Shown here piece by piece: positions 1-5,934 of a DNA stretch of 36,749 nt. Source of the DNA: JAAZAI01 sp050942875 (GTDB taxonomy: Bacteria; Verrucomicrobiota; Kiritimatiellia; RFP12; UBA3636); contig JBMNOD010000034.1 in assembly GCA_050942875.1 (NCBI GenBank), positions 1-36,749 on the forward strand. Reading direction: 5' to 3'. The notes under the pieces were generated by a model. The model saw only the letters and a list, made by a program, of their open reading frames with translations, did not search any database and was not told where the DNA came from. The position numbers and the translations under genes are program-made. Positions within the stretch are counted from its first letter, which is position 1. The number at the start of each line of letters is the position of its first letter.

Positions 1-50
1 GGCACGGGTTTTCCAACCCGTGGACGAACACGGACAGGAATGTCCGTGCC
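1..50. repeat. Two-hairpin REP-like element
   Basis: Two adjacent perfect hairpins, each with an 8-base stem and a 4-base loop: CACGGGTT (3-10) with AACCCGTG (15-22), and CACGGACA (29-36) with TGTCCGTG (41-48). The loops, TTCC and GGAA, are reverse complements of each other. The ends of the whole element (GGCACGG at 1-7, CCGTGCC at 44-50) can also pair. There is no T-run, so it is not a simple terminator. It starts at the window edge and may extend to the left. It resembles the dispersed palindromic intergenic elements common in environmental bacteria. Confidence 0.6.
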
Positions 51-137
51 CCTTTCCCAACGCCAAATTCCAGATCCCATGCCTCAATCTCCGTGCGCAA
101 CGCTATTTGTGGCCGGGTTAGTAGCGACTAGCGACTG

Positions 138-193
138 AATCGGTCAAGCCAATCCATGGCCGAAGGTTGTCCGGCCTCTTCGACTGACCGATT
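138..193. repeat. 9-base inverted repeat upstream of the sugar kinase gene
   Basis: AATCGGTCA (138-146) and TGACCGATT (185-193) are perfect inverted copies 38 bases apart, just upstream of a possible promoter at 206-234. This could be a two-site operator or a stem, but no regulator gene in the window points to it. A short 7-base direct repeat (TAGCGAC twice) lies just before it, around 121-135. Confidence 0.3.
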
Positions 194-205
194 ACGCCTG
201 AACCC

Positions 206-234
206 TTGCGCAGACAGGCTGGGTGTGGTATCGT
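206..234 (+). promoter_or_regulatory. Possible sigma-70 promoter for the sugar kinase gene
   Basis: TTGCGC (206-211) and TATCGT (229-234) are separated by 17 bases, and each matches consensus at 4 of 6 positions. The predicted start near 241 gives a leader of about 60 bases before the ATG at 304. This rests on the motif only. Confidence 0.3.
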
Positions 235-303
235 GTAGGTACTTCACGAGACGTGGACGCATCGTCCTTTTTCACTGTTTTCCCCATGAAAGAACCTCAT
301 GCC

Positions 304-1407
304 ATGAACGATCCCTGCATCGCCGGCTTCGGCGAGATCATGCTCCGGCTTTCGCCTCCTGGCGCCCTTCGGTTTCCGCAGTCGCTCCCCGGTACGCTCG
401 AAGCAACCTTCGGCGGAGGGGAGGCCAATGTCTGCGCCTCGTTGGCGATCTTGGGCGGAAAGTCCCGCTACCTCACGGTGTTGCCGAGAAACCCTGTCGC
501 CGATGCGCTGGTGGCGCAGCTTCGCGGCATCGGGGTCGACACCACCCGCATCCTGCGCACCGACAAGGGGCGGCTGGGCATCTACTTCACGGAAGTCGGC
601 GCCAACCAGCGTGGATCCTCGGTGGTCTACGACCGGGCGATGTCCTCGATCGCGCAGGCCGAACCGGCCGACTACGACTATGCCGCGATGCTCGACGGCG
701 TGACGTGGCTTCACATCACCGGCATCACGCCGGCGCTCTCGGAGGTCGCCTATCTTTCGACCCTCGCCATCGCCGCGGCCGCCGCCGAGCGCGGCATCAC
801 GATTTCCTGCGACCTGAACTTCCGCAAGAAGCTCTGGAACTGGCGCAAGGGGACGGCTCCCAAGGCGCTGGCCGCCGCCTGCATGGGGAAGATCGTGCCG
901 CTCGTCGATGTGATCGTCGGCAACGAAGAAGACGCGCAGGATGTCTTCGGCATCGCCGCCCGCGGCACGTCGGTCGAGGCGGGCCGGCTTGACGTCGAGG
1001 CCTACGCCGATGTGGCGAAGAGTCTTTCCGAGATGTTTCCCAAGGCGCGGCACATCGCCATCACGCTGCGCGAAAGCATTTCGGCCGACCATAACAACTG
1101 GGGCGCGATGCTCTACGACGTCGCCGAAACGGCGGCCCACTTCGCGCCGCTCGATGCCGACGGACGCTACCGGCCCTACGAAATCCGCGACATCGTCGAT
1201 CGCATCGGCGGCGGCGACTCGTTCTCGGCGGGGCTGATCCATGGACTTTCCGGCTGCCGACCGGATACGACGCCCAAGCAGGCTTTGGCGTTTGCAGTGG
1301 CTGCGAGCTGTCTCAAGCATTCCGTTCGCGGCGATTACAACTTCACGTCCTTGGCCGAAGTGGAGTCGCTCCTCCAAGGCAGCGCATCGGGGCGTGTGAA
1401 GCGATGA
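304..1407 (+). CDS. PfkB-family carbohydrate kinase (2-keto-3-deoxygluconate kinase-like)
   Basis: A 367-residue ribokinase/PfkB-fold sugar kinase, expected to phosphorylate a sugar or sugar acid with ATP in the cytoplasm. The N-terminus (FGEIMLRLSPPG) and the GGGEANVCASLAILGG stretch fit KdgK-like members. The C-terminal signature reads DRIGGGDSFSAGLIHGL, with catalytic base Asp305. Position one of the usual GAGD anion hole is unchanged and the second is Gly instead of Ala. The frame is open from about 223, but the ATG at 304 gives the conserved family N-terminus and has AAAGAA upstream; ATG 286 is the alternative. The next gene overlaps its stop by 4 bases (ATGA), so the two are probably translationally coupled. 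The substrate cannot be fixed from sequence; KDG is the best guess from the FGEIMLRL start. Confidence 0.85.
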   Translation: MNDPCIAGFGEIMLRLSPPGALRFPQSLPGTLEATFGGGEANVCASLAILGGKSRYLTVLPRNPVADALVAQLRGIGVDTTRILRTDKGRLGIYFTEVGANQRGSSVVYDRAMSSIAQAEPADYDYAAMLDGVTWLHITGITPALSEVAYLSTLAIAAAAAERGITISCDLNFRKKLWNWRKGTAPKALAAACMGKIVPLVDVIVGNEEDAQDVFGIAARGTSVEAGRLDVEAYADVAKSLSEMFPKARHIAITLRESISADHNNWGAMLYDVAETAAHFAPLDADGRYRPYEIRDIVDRIGGGDSFSAGLIHGLSGCRPDTTPKQALAFAVAASCLKHSVRGDYNFTSLAEVESLLQGSASGRVKR

Positions 1408-2057
1408 CGACAACTCGCGGTGTGGTGCATGTTCTGCTGACGATCGCGATCCTGGTCGCGATCCCGTTTGTCATTGAGATGTTGCTCAACACCTATGAGG
1501 TGAACCGCAATCCGTGGACGAAGCCGGGCGCGATCGTTGCCGATGGCGGGCCTGTCCATGCAGGCGTAAACCGACGGCAGTTCAAGGAAATCCGCTTCCG
1601 TTCCACCGGCATGCGCATGTATTTCAAGGCGACGAACCTTCCCCAGGAGGCGGCCGACAGGATCGAGGACGATGTCACGGGCAGGCTCCGCGTGCTTCAA
1701 GACGACGAAGAGGTGCTCGCTTATGACTTCTGCCTCGCCCCGGGCCTGAAACGGAATCTCGGCGGCCTTCATACACAGGAAACGCAAGAGGCGCTGAGCC
1801 TGATCGAAATCGTGCGCAAGTACGATGTTGAATGCGCCATCAAGCCAAAAGACTCGGACGACGTCGCCGCTGCGGAGCGTTTGAACCGATGGGAGTTTGC
1901 CGTTGGGGAGACGGTGGAGCTGGCCTTTGACTTCAAGGGGAGAATCCCGGAGACCGCCGGCCTTGTCTTCTCCTATTCGAAATGCCCCAGCTCGTTGCTG
2001 CACGGCACGTTTCTCGAACGGTTCGCCAAGCGGCTGACCCGAAAGAACCCTGGATAA
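1404..2057 (+). CDS. Hypothetical single-pass membrane-anchored protein
   Basis: A 217-residue protein that I do not recognise. Residues about 8-28 form one hydrophobic segment (VVHVLLTIAILVAIPFVIEML), an uncleaved anchor or signal-anchor. The rest is soluble and mixed in charge, without repeats or an obvious catalytic motif; two cysteines lie at about 111 and 137 and one near 195. The start codon overlaps the stop of the upstream sugar kinase (ATGA), so it is read from the same message. It ends 31 bases before the DJ-1 family gene. Base composition resembles its neighbours, giving no sign of recent transfer. Confidence 0.65.
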   Translation: MTTTRGVVHVLLTIAILVAIPFVIEMLLNTYEVNRNPWTKPGAIVADGGPVHAGVNRRQFKEIRFRSTGMRMYFKATNLPQEAADRIEDDVTGRLRVLQDDEEVLAYDFCLAPGLKRNLGGLHTQETQEALSLIEIVRKYDVECAIKPKDSDDVAAAERLNRWEFAVGETVELAFDFKGRIPETAGLVFSYSKCPSSLLHGTFLERFAKRLTRKNPG

Positions 2058-2088
2058 GAAAGAATCGTCAAAAGAAAAGGAGTTGTCC

Positions 2089-2643
2089 ATGCGTGTGATC
2101 ATTCCCCTGGCTTCCGGCTTGGAAGAAATTGAAGCCATCACCCTTCTCGACGTCTTGCGTCGTGGCGGCGTTGCCGCCGTGGGCGTCTCGATCGAAGACG
2201 AGGCCGGCCTCGACATCGAGGGCAGCCACGGGCTTGGCCTTGTGGCCGACGAGATGTGGGACGAGGCGGATGTCGATTCGGCCGACATGATCGTGCTGCC
2301 CGGCGGCTTGGGCGGCATGCAGCGTCTGGCCGCGGACAAACGGGTCTTGGAGGCGCTGCGCCGCTTTGACGCCGCAGGCAAGTTCGTCGGCGCGATCTGC
2401 GCCGCGCCCGCCGTGCTCCAGAAGGCCGGCGTCCTGGCCGGCCGCAAGGCCGTCTGCTATCCGGGCATGGAGTCCCACATCGAAGATGCGCAGGTGCAGA
2501 AGGGCGTCGATGTCGTGCGCGACGGCAACATCGTCACAGGCCGCGGCCCGGGCGCCGCGATGGCGTTTGCGCTGGCCGTCCTTGAGATGGTCGCCGGCGC
2601 GGAGGCCCGCGCCAAGGTGGCCAAGGGCCTGCTCGTCGAGTAG
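2089..2643 (+). CDS. DJ-1/PfpI (ThiJ/YajL) family protein
   Basis: A 184-residue class I glutamine amidotransferase-like protein of the DJ-1/YajL type. Family members are linked to protein or metabolite deglycation, chaperone activity or oxidative stress; the role here is inferred from the family. The nucleophile-elbow cysteine is Cys104 (GAICAAP), and the conserved acid that tunes it is Glu15 in GLEEIEA. A PGG motif lies at 71-73 and the tail has GRGPGAAMAFAL, all typical. The ATG at 2089 is preceded 6 bases earlier by a strong AAAGGAG site (2076-2082). An in-frame TTG at 2083 would fall right against that site and is unlikely. It is probably co-transcribed with the two genes upstream. Confidence 0.9.
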   Translation: MRVIIPLASGLEEIEAITLLDVLRRGGVAAVGVSIEDEAGLDIEGSHGLGLVADEMWDEADVDSADMIVLPGGLGGMQRLAADKRVLEALRRFDAAGKFVGAICAAPAVLQKAGVLAGRKAVCYPGMESHIEDAQVQKGVDVVRDGNIVTGRGPGAAMAFALAVLEMVAGAEARAKVAKGLLVE

Positions 2644-2686
2644 ACGTCGCTCACGGAGCGCGCAGACGTAGTTTTGGAAGGCGGTC

Positions 2687-3871
2687 GTGGCGACATACGA
2701 CTACAGCGGCTACAAGGCCGACGGCAGTTCCTGCCGCGGCCGGATCGAGGCGGCGAGCGCCAAGGAGGCGCTGCGCCGTCTTGCCGACGTCGGCGTTTTC
2801 GCAGAGTCCGTCCGTCCGCTGGGCGTCTCGGCGCCCCTGGGCGTCTCGCGGCGCGCCTCGATCTACCGCGAGCTCGGCGCGCTGCTCGGGGCGGGGCTTC
2901 CGATGGATCGCGCGTTGGGGCTGATGATGGGATCGGAGGACGCGGCGGTGTCGAGCGCGCTCGCCGTCGTGATGTCGGGCGTGCGCGAAGGCCGTCGCCT
3001 GGCCGATTCGGTCGCCGCGGCGTGCGACGGGATGCAGGCGCACGAGCGCGCGGCGCTGACGGCGGCGGAGCATTCCGCCACGCTGCCCGCCATGCTGCCC
3101 AAGGTGGCGGACATTTTGGAATCGCAGGAGCAGGTGCGCGAGCGCATCCGTTCCGCGCTGGTCTATCCGACGTTTGTGCTGGTGCTGGGCGTTGTCATTG
3201 CCACGGTGATGCTCGGCGTCGTGGTGCCCCGGACGAGCGCGATGCTGGCCGATTCAGGGCTTGAACTGCCGACGGCGAGCCGCCTCGCGGTGGCGGTTGC
3301 CAAGGGGTTTGCCGTGGCGTCCGTTGCGCTGGCCGTGGCGTTGTTTGCGGCGTGGGCGGCTGCGCGCCGATCCGCGGCGCGCAGCCGGGGGCGCGCGGTG
3401 GCGATCGACCGCTTCCTGTTGCGACTTCCCTTCATGCGCGCCGCGCATGCGCTGGCGGGGATGCGGTTTGCGTCGACGCTGTCGGCGCTGACGCGTTCCG
3501 GAATGCCGGTGGTCGATGCGCTGCCGATCGCCGGCGCCAGCACGGGTCGCCCGTGGATCGGGCGCTGTGTCGAAGAGCAGGCCGAAGCGGTGCGCAACGG
3601 GCAGAGCCTCTCGTCTGCGATTTCGGCGCTGCCGCACATCGGGCGGGAGATCGGCGACTGGGTTCGCGTGGGCGAGGCGGGCGGCTGCCTGGAGGCGATG
3701 CTCGACGCGGCCGCCGGACGCCTTCAGCGTGAATGGGACCGCGCGCTGACGCGCCGCCTCGCGCTGCTCGAGCCGGCGATTCTCGCGGCCGTGGGGCTCT
3801 TTGTGCTGGTGCTCGCGCTCGCGCTGATCCTGCCCGTCGTCGGCATGGCCCGCGCCATCGGCGCGGGGTAG
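2687..3871 (+). CDS. gspF: Type II secretion/type IV pilus inner-membrane platform protein (GspF/PilC family)
   Basis: A 394-residue polytopic platform protein that would couple a cytoplasmic assembly ATPase to pilin or pseudopilin polymerisation. The N-terminus MATYDYSGYKADG and GRIEAASAKEAL is the typical GspF/PilC cytoplasmic start. Two repeated T2SSF domains follow (about 60-185 and 260-385). Membrane segments lie near 163-181, 208-226 and 367-387, in the usual 1+2 pattern. The start is GTG at 2687 with GGAAGG just upstream. The ATPases it could work with are encoded far away at 17851-22411, and no pseudopilin, secretin or prepilin peptidase lies beside it, so the apparatus is split over the chromosome. 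GspF and PilC cannot be told apart from sequence alone. Confidence 0.88.
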   Translation: MATYDYSGYKADGSSCRGRIEAASAKEALRRLADVGVFAESVRPLGVSAPLGVSRRASIYRELGALLGAGLPMDRALGLMMGSEDAAVSSALAVVMSGVREGRRLADSVAAACDGMQAHERAALTAAEHSATLPAMLPKVADILESQEQVRERIRSALVYPTFVLVLGVVIATVMLGVVVPRTSAMLADSGLELPTASRLAVAVAKGFAVASVALAVALFAAWAAARRSAARSRGRAVAIDRFLLRLPFMRAAHALAGMRFASTLSALTRSGMPVVDALPIAGASTGRPWIGRCVEEQAEAVRNGQSLSSAISALPHIGREIGDWVRVGEAGGCLEAMLDAAAGRLQREWDRALTRRLALLEPAILAAVGLFVLVLALALILPVVGMARAIGAG

Positions 3872-3978
3872 CGCCTAGAGCGACTTGAGAAACAGCATAG
3901 CCGCACGATTTGAACTAGGATTCGGCGTTTTGGAGCTGGAGGATAGAATATGGACACGGATTTTCTTAAACCGCTCCA

Positions 3979-4182
3979 GACGGCAAGCTTGGCGACCCAT
4001 GCGCAAAACGCCGCCATCCAATCGCCAAGGAACGTGGCGCTGCCGTCGCCGATCGTGCCGTCGTCGTTGTAAAACCCGTCGCGGATGTTGATGTACGCCT
4101 CGGGTTGCGCCATGGTGCACAGGTCGAGGAAGGCGAGGCGGCTCCTGAGCTGGCTCTGTGCCAGCGAGGTGCCAAGCGTGTT
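3979..4182 (-). pseudogene. C-terminal relic of an NAD(P)H-dependent FMN reductase
   Basis: Minus-strand translation of this stretch gives a protein-like sequence running LRSRLAFLDLCTMAQPEAYI, then FYNDDGTIGD and FLGDWMAAFCAWVAK. This matches in order and spacing the C-terminal third of SsuE/YieF-type flavin reductases: the helix after the flavin loop, the PE motif, the acidic D-D-G turn and the final helix. There is no N-terminal flavodoxin part, no start codon with a ribosome site and no stop at the expected end, as the frame simply runs on. It is therefore read as a decayed fragment. The assignment rests on remembered family pattern, not on an alignment. Confidence 0.5.
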
Positions 4183-4360
4183 TTTCGTGTACGAGCACGC
4201 GTGCCGCTTCGCCGTGTACGAGTACGATCCTTCGACCTCGTCGTTCAGGTGCCCGTACCCGTCATCCGATCCCGATGGCGATGCCCCGCGGCAACGCACG
4301 CGCTCGCGCGCTTCAGGCTCGCACCTGAAATCCCGGCCGCTGACGCCTGCTGACCGGAGG
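4183..4360. other. Non-coding low-complexity stretch
   Basis: Between the FMN reductase relic and the stop of the HydG-like gene. It contains imperfect repeats of GTGTACGAGYACG around 4186-4230, which read as alternating Tyr-rich codons, and a short inverted repeat CTGACC/GGTCAG near 4350-4365 without a T-run. No gene or terminator is supported. Confidence 0.4.
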
Positions 4361-5833
4361 TCAGAAGTACAGGTCCCGTTCGCCGGCGCAGATGCGGTTG
4401 TAGCGGTCGAGGACGTGGGGGTGGAACTTGGGGTAGGCCGCTTTGATCTCGGCGAGTTCGGCGTGGATGACGGGTTCGCAGATCTTGACGCTTTCGGGGG
4501 AGGCGAAGTCGTCGAGCCATTCGCGGAAGGTGAGCACGGCGTTGATCTTGCAGAAGGTGCCTTCCTTGCCGGTCTTGAGCGCGTCCATGATGCAGCCGCC
4601 CGTGCGGCCGCAGCGGTAGCCGGCGGTGCAGAAGGAGGTGATGACGCCGCGGCGGGCGAGGTCGCAGATGAGCTCCTCGAGCGTGCGGGGGTCGCCGAGC
4701 ATGAACTGCTGCTCGTCGATCTCCTGTTCGGCCTGCTCGGCGTAGGCGCCGATGCCGATGCGCGTCGAGGCGTCCATCTGGGTGATGCCGAGATCGACGC
4801 AGGCGTCGCGAAGCTGCGGGGATTCGCGGGCGGTGACGATGAGGCCGGTGTAGGGAACGGAGAGGCGCAGCACGGCGACGGCGTGCCGGAAGTTGTCGTC
4901 CGTGAAGTCGTCGAGCGGGTGGCGTGAGATGTCGGAGCCGCTGGCGGGGTGGAGGCGGGGCACGGAGAAGGTGTGCGGGCCGATGCCGCGGAAGCGCTCC
5001 AGCTCGCGGGCGTGGGCGACGAGGCCCATGACCTCGAAACGCCAGTCGTGGAGGCCGAAGAGCACGCCGAGGCCGACGTCGTCGATGCCGGCGTCGAAGG
5101 CGCGATGCATGCAGGTGACGCGCCAGCCGTAGTCGCCCTTGATGGTGTCGGCGGGGTGCATCGCCGCATACGTCTTGTGGTGGTACGTCTCCTGGAAGAC
5201 CTGGAAGGTGCCGATGCCGCCCTGCCGGACGATCTTGAGGTCGTCGATGGACATGGGGGCGGCGTTGATGTTGACGCGGCGGACGTTGCTGGTGCCGTGG
5301 CGGGTCTTGACGTTGACGGAGTAGATGGCGTCGAGGCTTTCGGCGATGAATTCGGCGCCGGAAACGGGATGTTCGCCGAAGACGGCCATTACGCGCTTGT
5401 GGCCGTCGCGCCCCGTCATGGCGGCGGCTTCGGCCTTGATCTCGTCCATCGTCAGGCACCGGCGCTTGAGCCGGTCGTTTTCGCTGCTGAAGCCGCAGTA
5501 GCGGCACTGGTTGACGCAGTAGCTCGAAATGTACATCGGCGCGAAGGCGACGATGCGGTTGTCGTAGACGAAGCGCTTGATCTTGAGGGCGGCTTCGTCC
5601 ATCTCGCGGCGGAGGCCGGGGTCGGAGACGTTCAGCAGGAGGGCGGTTTCGGCCGGGTCGAGCGTCTCGATGGCGAGCGACTTCGCGAGGATGTCGCGAA
5701 TGCGCGCGGGATCGGGGTTTTTCGCGTCGGCGAGCTGGCTTTCGATGCGGGCGTCGTCGATGAAGTCCTGCCCGTTGGGGCAGTAGCGCGTGATTTCGTC
5801 GCGCTTGATGACGGTTTCAGGCGTAAATTTCAT
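4361..5833 (-). CDS. hydG: HydG-like radical SAM protein (tyrosine lyase family) with altered C-terminal cluster motif
   Basis: A 490-residue radical SAM enzyme that aligns by eye along its whole length with HydG, the tyrosine lyase making CO and cyanide for the [FeFe]-hydrogenase H-cluster. The SAM-cluster motif is Cys106-X3-Cys110-X2-Cys113 (CVNQCRYCGF), and the family ending GERDLYF is present. HydG also has a C-terminal CX2CX22C motif holding a second cluster. Here the first and third cysteines are at 402 and 428 with exact spacing, but the second position (405) is Gly; extra cysteines at 408 and 414 lie nearby (CTAGYRCGRTGGC). No HydE, HydF or hydrogenase gene is in the window. An AAGGA site lies 8 bases before the ATG. 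It may be a working HydG variant or a HydG-derived enzyme with another job. Confidence 0.8.
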   Translation of the reverse strand: MKFTPETVIKRDEITRYCPNGQDFIDDARIESQLADAKNPDPARIRDILAKSLAIETLDPAETALLLNVSDPGLRREMDEAALKIKRFVYDNRIVAFAPMYISSYCVNQCRYCGFSSENDRLKRRCLTMDEIKAEAAAMTGRDGHKRVMAVFGEHPVSGAEFIAESLDAIYSVNVKTRHGTSNVRRVNINAAPMSIDDLKIVRQGGIGTFQVFQETYHHKTYAAMHPADTIKGDYGWRVTCMHRAFDAGIDDVGLGVLFGLHDWRFEVMGLVAHARELERFRGIGPHTFSVPRLHPASGSDISRHPLDDFTDDNFRHAVAVLRLSVPYTGLIVTARESPQLRDACVDLGITQMDASTRIGIGAYAEQAEQEIDEQQFMLGDPRTLEELICDLARRGVITSFCTAGYRCGRTGGCIMDALKTGKEGTFCKINAVLTFREWLDDFASPESVKICEPVIHAELAEIKAAYPKFHPHVLDRYNRICAGERDLYF

Positions 5834-5886
5834 GGTGTGGTGTCCTTGGTTTCAGAAAACGGTTTCCTTGCCGCAGAGACGGAGTA

Positions 5887-5916
5887 AAGATAGCATGTTC
5901 AGGGCTTGGATTTCAA
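5887..5916 (-). promoter_or_regulatory. Predicted sigma-70 promoter for the HydG-like gene
   Basis: On the minus strand, TTGAAA (5916-5911) and TATCTT (5892-5887) are 18 bases apart, with an extended -10 TG just upstream of the -10 box. The predicted start near 5880 leaves a leader of about 46 bases. It lies in the gap after the uvrA stop, so the HydG-like gene is probably transcribed separately from uvrA. Confidence 0.45.
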
Positions 5917-5934
5917 ATGAAACAACTCCATTAA

